Positions 1 through 6,705 of a stretch of 9,426 bases of DNA are shown piece by piece. Both the position numbers and the translations under genes were made by a program. Position 1 is the first letter of the stretch; the number at the start of each line of letters is the position of its first letter. Source of the stretch: an uncultured Lysobacteraceae bacterium (GTDB taxonomy: Bacteria > Pseudomonadota > Gammaproteobacteria > Xanthomonadales > Xanthomonadaceae); assembly GCA_946886995.1 (NCBI GenBank), contig CAMPJU010000037.1:1-9426 (forward strand), given 5' to 3'. A model generated the notes under the pieces. The model ran no database searches and had not been told where the DNA came from. It saw nothing but the letters and a program-made list of their open reading frames with translations.

Positions 1-868
<868 letters not shown>

Positions 869-879
869 GGCGTGCTCGT

Positions 880-1341
880 TCAAGCGGGGCCTGCCTGCGC
901 CAGGCGCAGGTCGATGCGTCGCGGCGAGGGGAGCGGCGCGGGCGGAAGGAGCATGTGCGCGAGGGTCACGCCGCGCAGCGCGTCGACCACCACGTCGTTG
1001 ATGCGGCGCCAGTTGGCGCGCACGCCGCAGTGGTCCTGGATGCCGCAGTTGCCGCCGTGGACGCTGCACTCGGTCATGCCGGGCGGCCCTTCGATCGCGG
1101 TGACGATCTCCAGCAGGCCGATGTCGGCGGCATCCCGCGCCAGTCGATAGCCGCCGTTGGCGCCGCGGAAGCCCTCGACCAGCCCGGCCTGCGCCAGCGG
1201 CTTGAGCACCTTGGCGACGGTCGGCGGTTCCAGGCCGGCGAGATCGGCCAGCTCGGTCGCGCTGCACACGGCGCCGGGCCGCGCGGCGAGCGCGGTCAGC
1301 ACCACGGTGGCGTAGTCGGTGAGGCGGGTGACGCGGAGCAT
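880..1341 (-). CDS. Rrf2/IscR-type regulator of the SUF operon
   Basis: This 153-residue transcription factor probably senses Fe-S status and controls the suf operon it heads. The start [14 protein letters not shown] is the canonical Rrf2 N-terminus. The frame stays open upstream to 1659, but that extension overlaps the SET gene and has no family features. The winged helix-turn-helix covers about residues 1-80, with [20 protein letters not shown] as helix-turn-helix and [14 protein letters not shown] as the wing region. Three cysteines, C92, C99 and C105 ([15 protein letters not shown]), match the Fe-S ligand region of IscR, here spaced C-x6-C-x5-C. C26 is a further, non-family cysteine. It matches the xanthomonad 'SUF system Fe-S cluster assembly regulator' type. 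The dyad at the TACAAT box upstream suggests autoregulation, which is inference. It is not the DeoR-like cyanobacterial SufR. Confidence 0.93.
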   Translation of the reverse strand: MLRVTRLTDYATVVLTALAARPGAVCSATELADLAGLEPPTVAKVLKPLAQAGLVEGFRGANGGYRLARDAADIGLLEIVTAIEGPPGMTECSVHGGNCGIQDHCGVRANWRRINDVVVDALRGVTLAHMLLPPAPLPSPRRIDLRLAQAGPA

Positions 1342-1383
1342 CGCGGACTCGGTGCCGTGCGGGGGCAGGCGGCTTGAATAGGA

Positions 1384-1404
1384 CTGGAATTGTACGATTT
1401 CCAG
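1384..1404 (-). promoter_or_regulatory. Candidate promoter -10 and operator dyad for the SUF regulator/suf operon
   Basis: A 21-bp dyad has perfect 6-bp arms, CTGGAA (1384-1389) and TTCCAG (1399-1404), around a 9-bp centre. Read leftward, the -10-like hexamer TACAAT (5/6 match to TATAAT) occupies 1389-1394, inside the dyad. A -35 at 17-bp spacing would be TGGCCG (1412-1417), a poor match, as expected for an activator-dependent promoter or an Fe-S regulator target. The box lies about 48 nt before the regulator's start codon. It is a plausible autoregulatory operator. It does not clearly match the E. coli IscR type 1 or type 2 consensus. Confidence 0.45.
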
Positions 1405-1420
1405 GTCCCGGCGGCCACGC

Positions 1421-1448
1421 GCCGGGAGTCCTCCGGTCAGCTCCCGGC
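1421..1448. repeat. Perfect 8-bp inverted repeat between suf regulator and SET gene
   Basis: GCCGGGAG (1421-1428) and CTCCCGGC (1441-1448) are exact reverse complements separated by 12 nt. There is no T-tract on either side, so it is not a typical intrinsic terminator. It lies in the 178-bp divergent region, just upstream of the candidate suf promoter as read leftward. It could be a protein binding site or an RNA hairpin in a leader of the SET gene. In such GC-rich DNA it could also be chance. Confidence 0.4.
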
Positions 1449-1519
1449 AAAGGGCGTCATGGCGGCGCGACACGCGTTCGGGCGAGAATCGGCGGTTCCC
1501 AACACGCACTGGACGCCCG

Positions 1520-1999
1520 ATGCCCGCGAAAGTCGCCACCCGTCGCTCCCCCATCCACGGCAACGGCATGTTCGCCGTCGCCCCGATCCGCAAGGGCGAG
1601 CGCCTGATCGAATACAAGGGCCAGCGGCGGACGCACGAGGAGGTGGACGAGGGCGACACCGGCGACGTCGAGAGCGGTCACACCTTCCTGTTCACGCTCA
1701 ACGACGAGTACGTGATCGACGCCAACCACGGCGGCAACAGCGCGCGCTGGATCAACCACAGCTGCAAGCCCAACTGCGAGGCGGTGCTGGAGGAAGCCGA
1801 CGGCGACGACCGCCGGAAGGACCGCGTGTTCATCGAGTCCATCCGCGCGATCAAGCCGGGCGAGGAACTGACCTACGACTACGGCATCACCCTCGACGAG
1901 CCGCACACCGCGCGCCTGAAGAAGATCTGGGCCTGCCGGTGCGGTGCAAAGGGTTGCACCGGCACCATGCTCAAGCCCAAGCGCCCGCGGAAGCGCTGA
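1520..1999 (+). CDS. SET-domain protein-lysine N-methyltransferase
   Basis: This 159-residue protein is essentially one SET domain plus a post-SET motif. It would transfer methyl groups from S-adenosylmethionine to lysine side chains of a protein; the target is unknown. Visible motifs are the N-terminal SPIHGNGMFA (10-19), the pseudoknot RWINHSC (76-82) with KPNC following, and ELTYDYG (116-122) with the catalytic-site tyrosine. The post-SET CRCGAKGC (139-146) gives C139, C141 and C146, which with C82 would bind zinc as in SUV39-type enzymes. The tail KPKRPRKR is strongly basic and could bind nucleic acid. There is no signal peptide, so it should be cytoplasmic. The start is chosen because the SET domain begins within ten residues; no Shine-Dalgarno sequence is obvious. 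It is transcribed away from suf and lies 103 nt before the DUF5916 gene. Confidence 0.93.
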   Translation: MPAKVATRRSPIHGNGMFAVAPIRKGERLIEYKGQRRTHEEVDEGDTGDVESGHTFLFTLNDEYVIDANHGGNSARWINHSCKPNCEAVLEEADGDDRRKDRVFIESIRAIKPGEELTYDYGITLDEPHTARLKKIWACRCGAKGCTGTMLKPKRPRKR

Positions 2000-2102
2000 A
2001 CCTGAACCATCGCCGCGCGCGCGCCGCGCGACATGACTTTCGCCAGTCGCCGGGCCCGCGTGGCGCCCGCACGCTGCGCGCACCGCCGCCGGGACCCCTG
2101 CC

Positions 2103-4346
2103 ATGCGAATCGCCCTCCTCGCCTTTGTCGGCATGTCGTCGCTGGCCGCGCCCGCCGCCGCGATCGAAGTCGACGGCGTCATCTCGCCCGGTGAGTGGGA
2201 CGGCGCGCGGCACGTCACCGACTTCCGCCTGACCCAGCCGCTGTCCCGCGAACCGGCGCCCCATCCGACGGAAGCGTGGATCCTGGCGACTCCGGAAGGC
2301 CTGGCGATCGGCTGGCGCAACACCCAGCCCGCGACCGTCCCGCGCACCCGGCAGCGCGCGCAGCGCGACCAGGGCGGCGCGGCGGACCGCGTCAACCTCT
2401 ACGTCGACTTCGACGGCGACGGGCGCACCGGCTACAACTTCACGCTGCTGCTGTCGGGCAGCATCACCGACACGACCATCACCAACGAGAACCAGTTCAA
2501 CAGCGACTGGGACGGCGACTGGCGCCGCGCGACCAGCGAGGACGGCGACACCTGGTCGGCAGAAATGCTGCTGCCCTGGCACATCGCGCCGATGCGCGCG
2601 CCGGAGGGCGACATGCGCACGATCGGGGTCTCGCTCGATCGCGTCATCGGCGTCACCGGCCAGCGCATGTCCTGGCCCGCGATCGGCTACAACGAGCAGC
2701 GCTTCCTGTCGGTGCTCGAGAAGATCCAGGTGCCCCGCTACAGCGAATCGCTGCTGGCGGTGACGCCCTACGTGGTCGGCCTGGGCGACCTGGTCGCGGG
2801 CGGCGCGGACTTCGATGCGGGGGCGGACGTGTTCTGGAAGCCGAACGGGCAGTTCCAGCTCAGCGCGACGCTCAACCCCGACTTCGGCCAGGTGGAGAGC
2901 GACAACCTGGTGGTGAACTTCGGCGCGATCGAGAGTTTCTTCAGCGACCGGCGGCCGTTCTTCACCGAGAACCAGGGTTTCTTCGACGTGCCATTCGGCG
3001 GCCTCGGCAATGCCAACCGGCTGCTGTACACGCGGCGCGTGGGCGGCCCGGCCGACGATGGCAGCGGCGCGGGCGACGTGACCGCGGCGGCGAAGGTCAA
3101 CGGCAGCTTCGGCGACACGCACTACGGATTGTTCGCGGCCAGCGAAGGCGGCGCGGCGGGTCGCGATTTCCAGGCCGCGCGCGTGGCCCGCGACATCGGC
3201 GCGCATGGCGTCGGCGCGATGGTGACCCGCGTGGAGCGGCCGTTCCTGGATCGCGAGGCGATGGTGTACGCCGCGGACCACCGCTGGGGCAACGACCAGT
3301 GGAGCATCCGCACGACCGCGGTGCTGTCGTCGGTGCTCGATGATGGCCAGCGGGTCGACGACAGCGGCGTGCAGGTGCGGATCGACCGCGACCACGGCAA
3401 CGGCTGGCGCCAGCAGCTCTACCTGCTGCACCTCGGCGACCGGCTGCAGCTCAACGACTTCGGGTTCCTGGAGCGCAACGATTACAACTACGCGCGCTAC
3501 GACCTCGCGCGCCGGATCACCGACCTGCCCGAAGCCTCGTCGTACGCATCGCACGACTGGCACTTCGCCGTGTCCAGGCGCGAGAACGACTCGGGACTGC
3601 ACATCGCCGACGCCTGGGCGATCCAGCGCCGCAGCGAGCGCCGCGACGGCGGCAACGAGTTCTTCGAGGTCGGTGGATGGACCAGCGGCTATGACGACCT
3701 CATCACCCGCGGCAACGGCCCGGTGAAACTGCCCGAGCGGGTGTTCCTGTTCGGCGAGCGTTTCCGGCCGCGCGGCGATGGCCAGTGGGCCCTGTACGGG
3801 AACCTGCGGTACTTCGCCGAAGGGCTGGAGGGCGGCGACCGTGGCGCCGTGTCGGCCTACCTCGAACCCACCTGGCACGCCAGCGACACCCTCAGCTTCA
3901 ACGCCGGCCTGGAACTGCAGCACGATCCCGACTGGCTGCTGTGGCAGCACGACAACCTGGTCGGCACCTACCGGTCGGACATGGTGTTCGCCAACGCGGG
4001 CGTGACCTGGCTGGTCGACACGAAGCAGGAACTGCGCGTACGCCTGGAGGCACTCGGGCTCGACGCGCGCGCGATCCAGCCGTGGCGGGTGCAGCCCGAC
4101 GGCACGCCGGTGGCCGTAGACGAACCGCTGGAGGATTTCGCGCTGCGCAACCTCGGCTTCCAGGTGCGCTACCGCTATGAACTGGCGCCGCTGTCGTACC
4201 TGTACGTCGCGTACGTGCGTGGCGGCTCCCTGTACGAGCAGGGCCCGGGTCCCTTCGATGGCGCGGGGCGCCTGCTGGCCGAGGCGTTCGACCTGCGCGA
4301 CAGCGAGCAGTTGCTGGTGAAGCTGTCGTACCGCTTCGAGATCTGA
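2103..4346 (+). CDS. DUF5916 family exported protein with N-terminal CBM9-like domain, predicted outer-membrane barrel
   Basis: This 747-residue protein has a signal peptide (residues 1-20, AAPAAA before IEVDG). Residues 21 to about 210 form a CBM9-like beta-sandwich: IEVDGVISPGEWDGA at its start, VNLYVDFDGDGRTGYNF near 97-113, and DWDGDWRRATSEDGDTWSAE with LLPW near 135-159. From about residue 215 it follows the DUF5916 pattern, including ATLNPDFGQVESDNLVVNFG (255-274) and FFSDRRPFFTENQGFFDVPF (279-298). The rest is rich in alternating aromatic and polar strands, and the end LLVKLSYRFEI resembles an outer-membrane beta-signal. Members are sometimes annotated as hydrolases, but I see no catalytic signature. 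A role in binding or transporting a carbohydrate or other ligand at the outer membrane is inference. The upstream 103 nt show no clear promoter or strong Shine-Dalgarno sequence, so co-transcription with the SET gene is possible. Confidence 0.9.
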   Translation: MRIALLAFVGMSSLAAPAAAIEVDGVISPGEWDGARHVTDFRLTQPLSREPAPHPTEAWILATPEGLAIGWRNTQPATVPRTRQRAQRDQGGAADRVNLYVDFDGDGRTGYNFTLLLSGSITDTTITNENQFNSDWDGDWRRATSEDGDTWSAEMLLPWHIAPMRAPEGDMRTIGVSLDRVIGVTGQRMSWPAIGYNEQRFLSVLEKIQVPRYSESLLAVTPYVVGLGDLVAGGADFDAGADVFWKPNGQFQLSATLNPDFGQVESDNLVVNFGAIESFFSDRRPFFTENQGFFDVPFGGLGNANRLLYTRRVGGPADDGSGAGDVTAAAKVNGSFGDTHYGLFAASEGGAAGRDFQAARVARDIGAHGVGAMVTRVERPFLDREAMVYAADHRWGNDQWSIRTTAVLSSVLDDGQRVDDSGVQVRIDRDHGNGWRQQLYLLHLGDRLQLNDFGFLERNDYNYARYDLARRITDLPEASSYASHDWHFAVSRRENDSGLHIADAWAIQRRSERRDGGNEFFEVGGWTSGYDDLITRGNGPVKLPERVFLFGERFRPRGDGQWALYGNLRYFAEGLEGGDRGAVSAYLEPTWHASDTLSFNAGLELQHDPDWLLWQHDNLVGTYRSDMVFANAGVTWLVDTKQELRVRLEALGLDARAIQPWRVQPDGTPVAVDEPLEDFALRNLGFQVRYRYELAPLSYLYVAYVRGGSLYEQGPGPFDGAGRLLAEAFDLRDSEQLLVKLSYRFEI

Positions 4347-4353
4347 CGCGGCT

Positions 4354-4923
4354 TCAGTCGCCGGTGGCGTCGTCGCTCTCGACGACGATGGTCGTGGATT
4401 CGGTGGCGCGCTCGGTGCCGATCGGCGTGCCCGGTGGCGGAGGCGCCTGCGTCCGCTCGACCGGACGCGTCGCGACGGGCGTGTCCGGAAGGTCGGGGAC
4501 GATGATGATCGGCGGCGCGTCGGCAAGCGGATCCGCTTGCTCCAGCGGGTGGCGGATGTCCGGCTCCGGCAGCGGCGACTGGCCATCGACCATCGGGGCG
4601 CCGGAAGAACCGTCCAGGCCCTCGTAGGACGCGCTGGTCGTCACGTCGCCGACCGTGTCCGCCGTGGCGCCGGACTGGACCGGCGTGACCGGCGTGATCG
4701 GCGACGTCCCCGGGCCCGGTCCTTCCGGCATGCCGGTCACCGAGCCGATGGCGCCTTCGGGTGAGGGCAGTGCGGCATCTTCCCCCGTGGCGCCCCGATG
4801 TCCCGCGCGCACCTCGCCTGCCTGCTCGTCGCCGTTGCAACCGGCCACGCCGGACAACGACGAGGCGAGCAGCAGGATGGCGAGGTGGCGGGTGGGGACG
4901 GCGTTTCCGGAGGAGCGGTGCAT
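4354..4923 (-). CDS. Proline-rich low-complexity lipoprotein, hypothetical
   Basis: This is a 189-residue protein with a type II signal peptide: basic n-region, hydrophobic HLAILLLASSLSG and lipobox VAGC with the lipidated cysteine at residue 29. Asn follows at +2, so outer-membrane sorting is likely. The mature 161 residues have no recognisable domain. They are rich in Pro, Gly, Thr, Ser and acidic residues, with runs such as ITPVTPV, APPIIIVPDLPDTP and APPPPGTPIG, and look disordered. An in-frame GTG lies two codons upstream (4929). The ATG at 4923 is preferred, without a strong Shine-Dalgarno sequence. It follows the M23 peptidase gene by 35 nt on the same strand, so the two are probably co-transcribed. 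It ends 7 nt from the stop of the convergent DUF5916 gene. The lipoprotein call is firm; the function is unknown. Confidence 0.82.
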   Translation of the reverse strand: MHRSSGNAVPTRHLAILLLASSLSGVAGCNGDEQAGEVRAGHRGATGEDAALPSPEGAIGSVTGMPEGPGPGTSPITPVTPVQSGATADTVGDVTTSASYEGLDGSSGAPMVDGQSPLPEPDIRHPLEQADPLADAPPIIIVPDLPDTPVATRPVERTQAPPPPGTPIGTERATESTTIVVESDDATGD

Positions 4924-4958
4924 GCGCACACTGTGTCCCGGTGGCGGTGAATGGCGGG

Positions 4959-5555
4959 TCAGCGCGGCGACGATCCGCCGGGGGATCGGTCAGCCCGCAT
5001 CAGCGGCAACGGATCGATCGCGCCACCGTCGCCATAGACGCCGTAATGCAGGTGGGTCGGCGTGCCGCGCGCGTTGCCGCTGTCGCCGACACCGCCCAGT
5101 GCATCGCCCGGCCAGACCACGTCCCCTTCCGCCAGCCCGTCCGCCCAGCTGTCCAGGTGCGCGTAGTAGTGCCGTTGCCGCGCCGGACCCAGTACCCAGA
5201 CCTGGCGCCCGCCCAGGCCGCCCTCGCGCAAGGACACGACCACGCCGCGCGTGGTGCTGCGCACGACGGTCCCGCGCGGCGCGAAGATGTCCACGCCCTG
5301 GTGGCGACGGTCGCTGCCGCGCGGCGCGCCCCAGGTATCTGCGATGCGCGAAGCGGCCACGCCGTCCACGGGAACCGGCAACGTGGTCGGCGGCTGCATC
5401 CGCGCGATCTCGTACAACGTCCGCGCGTGGGCCATGAACGGCTGCTGCCACGCCCACCAGCCCGCGGCGGCCAATGCGCCCGCGGTCGCCAACGCGACCG
5501 CGATGCGGCGTGCTGCCCCTGCGTAGTCACGGGCGGGTGGTGGCCTGGCATCCAT
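4959..5555 (-). CDS. M23 family (LytM-type) metallopeptidase, membrane-anchored
   Basis: This 198-residue protein has one N-terminal membrane segment (about residues 17-37) followed by a periplasmic peptidase domain (about 65-185). The zinc and catalytic residues of the LytM fold all appear present. HQGVD gives H85 and D89, YAHLD gives H133, and the HLHYG motif gives H168 and H170. By analogy with LytM, H85, D89 and H170 bind zinc while H133 and H168 are catalytic. It should therefore be an active peptidoglycan endopeptidase, rather than a degenerate amidase activator of the EnvC/NlpD type. It has no LysM or coiled-coil domain and is short for the family. The C-terminal tail [12 protein letters not shown] is dispensable-looking. 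It heads a likely two-gene unit with the downstream lipoprotein and is divergent from the CHRD gene, 110 nt apart. Confidence 0.92.
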   Translation of the reverse strand: MDARPPPARDYAGAARRIAVALATAGALAAAGWWAWQQPFMAHARTLYEIARMQPPTTLPVPVDGVAASRIADTWGAPRGSDRRHQGVDIFAPRGTVVRSTTRGVVVSLREGGLGGRQVWVLGPARQRHYYAHLDSWADGLAEGDVVWPGDALGGVGDSGNARGTPTHLHYGVYGDGGAIDPLPLMRADRSPGGSSPR

Positions 5556-5653
5556 GTCGCGAGGCTACGGGCGCACCGCGCAAGGCGGGGTGGTCGCGCC
5601 CCTTCACGCGCGCTTGCCGCGCCGCGCGGCCCCCTGTGCGGGTTGCCGATGAC

Positions 5654-5658
5654 GGAGG
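5654..5658 (+). promoter_or_regulatory. Shine-Dalgarno sequence of the CHRD gene
   Basis: GGAGG sits 7 nt before the ATG at 5666. It decides the start against an out-of-frame ATG at 5649 that overlaps this region. Confidence 0.75.
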
Positions 5659-5665
5659 ATGATCC

Positions 5666-6136
5666 ATGGCCATCCATCGCACCCTGCTCGCACTCGCGGT
5701 CGCGTGCCTGCCGTGTGCCGCCCACGCGGCGGAACTGGAACTGCACGCGACCCTCGACGGCGCCAGCGTCGTCTCCGCCACCGAGTCGCCCGGAACCGGG
5801 GAGGCCCACGCCTGGCTCGGCGACGACGACCGCGTGCGCATCGAGATGGTGTTCGGGGGCCTGGAATCGGGCGCCACCGGCGCGGCGCTGTATGCCGGCA
5901 AGGCCTCCGGGAACGGCGACCACGTCGCGGAACTCGACGTCGGCGGCAACCCTGTCAGGGCGCGCCTGGACGACATCGAGATCGCGCTGTCACCTGAAGT
6001 CGCCGAACAGATGCGCCAGGGCGAGACCTACCTGCAGGTCGAGACGCCGGAATACCCGGATGGCGCGATCCGCGGGCAGTTGCTGCCCCAGCCGGTGCGG
6101 CTGGAAGACGGTGTCGAACCGGAAGAGGACGACTGA
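5666..6136 (+). CDS. Secreted CHRD domain-containing protein
   Basis: This 156-residue exported protein has a signal peptide MAIHRTLLALAVACLPCAAHA with cleavage near residue 21, so it should be periplasmic or secreted. Residues 23 to about 140 match the CHRD domain: ELELHATLDGA at the start, GEAHAWL at 45-51, FGGLESGATGAALYAGKA at 63-80 and the hallmark GETYLQVETPEYPDGAIRGQ at 119-138. The tail is acidic (EDGVEPEEDD). CHRD domains were named from chordin and occur widely in bacterial secreted proteins; their molecular role is not established. A perfect Shine-Dalgarno GGAGG (5654-5658) lies 7 nt before the ATG and fixes the start. It is monocistronic, divergent from the M23 gene and convergent with the HU-like gene. 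Confidence 0.93.
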   Translation: MAIHRTLLALAVACLPCAAHAAELELHATLDGASVVSATESPGTGEAHAWLGDDDRVRIEMVFGGLESGATGAALYAGKASGNGDHVAELDVGGNPVRARLDDIEIALSPEVAEQMRQGETYLQVETPEYPDGAIRGQLLPQPVRLEDGVEPEEDD

Positions 6137-6148
6137 CGCGCAGGCAGC

Positions 6149-6179
6149 AAAAAGCCGGGCCCCCTCGCGGGAGCCCGGC
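6149..6179 (-). terminator. Intrinsic terminator of the HU-like gene
   Basis: Read leftward, GCCGGGCTCCC pairs with GGGGGCCCGGC through 11 bp (one G-U wobble), closed by the tetraloop GCGA (GNRA type), then runs into TTTTT. It lies 27 nt after the HU-like stop. On the plus strand the wobble becomes a C-A mismatch and the downstream T-run is missing, so the signal is oriented for the HU-like gene. It may still partly stop CHRD transcripts, since it lies just after that gene's end. Confidence 0.85.
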
Positions 6180-6206
6180 CGGTGTCTTGTCCCCTGTGCG
6201 CAGCGA

Positions 6207-6587
6207 TCAGGCCGCGGCGTCCTTGAGCTTCTTGAGCGGACGCACCTTCAGCTTGACCGACGCCGGCTTGGCGGCGAACCACTGCTCTTCCTTGGTGAAC
6301 GGGTTGATGCCCTTGCGCTTCGGCTTGGCCGGAACGTTGACGGCGGTGACCTTCAGCAGGCCCGGCAGGGTGAACGTGCCCGCGCCCTTCTTGTTGACCG
6401 AAGCGGCCATCGCGCCCTCGAGCGAGGACAGCACGGCGCGCACGTCGCGCGGCGCCACGCCGGAGTGGTCGGCGAGGTGCGCGACCAGGCCGGACTTGCT
6501 CAGGGCCTCCTTGATCGGCTTCTGCGCGGCAGGCTTGGCGGCGGCTTTCGGCGCGGCCTTCTTGGATGTCGCCTTCTTCTTTGCCAT
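6207..6587 (-). CDS. HU family DNA-binding protein with Lys/Ala-rich N-terminal tail
   Basis: This 126-residue nucleoid protein has two parts. Residues 1 to about 24 are a Lys/Ala/Pro-rich tail (MAKKKATSKKAAPKAAAKPA) like histone H1 or AlgP-type tails. Residues about 25-126 form an HU-like fold: helices KEALSKSGLVAHLADHSG and ALSSLEG-like region 50-62, beta segment KGAGTFTLPGLLKV (67-80), and a DNA-contact arm around PKRKGINPFTKEEQWFAAKP, where the conserved NP of HU arms is kept. It ends KLKVRPLKKLKDAAA. Classical HU is about 90 residues without a tail; this form matches the xanthomonad tailed HU type. The frame continues upstream to 6806, but the start MAKKKA is preferred because the extension overlaps the EF-G paralogue gene. 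It lies 118 nt downstream of that gene on the same strand and has its own terminator. Confidence 0.93.
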   Translation of the reverse strand: MAKKKATSKKAAPKAAAKPAAQKPIKEALSKSGLVAHLADHSGVAPRDVRAVLSSLEGAMAASVNKKGAGTFTLPGLLKVTAVNVPAKPKRKGINPFTKEEQWFAAKPASVKLKVRPLKKLKDAAA

Positions 6588-6672
6588 GGGTCTTTCGATC
6601 CTCGTCATCGGTGATGTGTCTGGGCCGGTCGGGCCGGCAGGTCGAATGTAGGGCAATCGCGCAGGCGCAGGG

Positions 6673-6692
6673 AAGCCCCGGAAGGCTTTTTT
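6673..6692 (+). terminator. Possible plus-strand hairpin with T-tracts between HU-like and EF-G-like genes
   Basis: AAGCC (6673-6677) pairs with GGCTT (6684-6688) around a 6-nt loop, followed by a T-run (6687-6692) and, after CGCGG, a second T-run ending at 6704. The stem is short (5 bp). It is oriented to stop rightward transcription, although no gene is read rightward here. Read leftward it has A-tracts upstream instead and cannot be the EF-G-like gene's intrinsic terminator. The A/T-rich tract could also act as an UP-like element for the HU-like promoter. Confidence 0.35.
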
Positions 6693-6705
6693 CGCGGTTT
6701 TTTTG

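Noticed and set aside
1342..1659. N-terminal extension of the SUF regulator frame
   Set aside because: The Rrf2 fold begins exactly at [11 protein letters not shown]. The extension would overlap the SET gene and the promoter dyads.
1971..4586. An 871-codon leftward open frame opposite the DUF5916 gene
   Set aside because: High-GC third positions leave the antisense frame free of stops. The product is a low-complexity mix of Val, Ala, Arg and His with no family features, while the plus strand encodes a clear DUF5916 protein.
6670..6705. T-rich tract as terminator of the EF-G-like gene
   Set aside because: In the leftward direction the tract is A-rich and precedes the hairpin, so it lacks the required U-tail.
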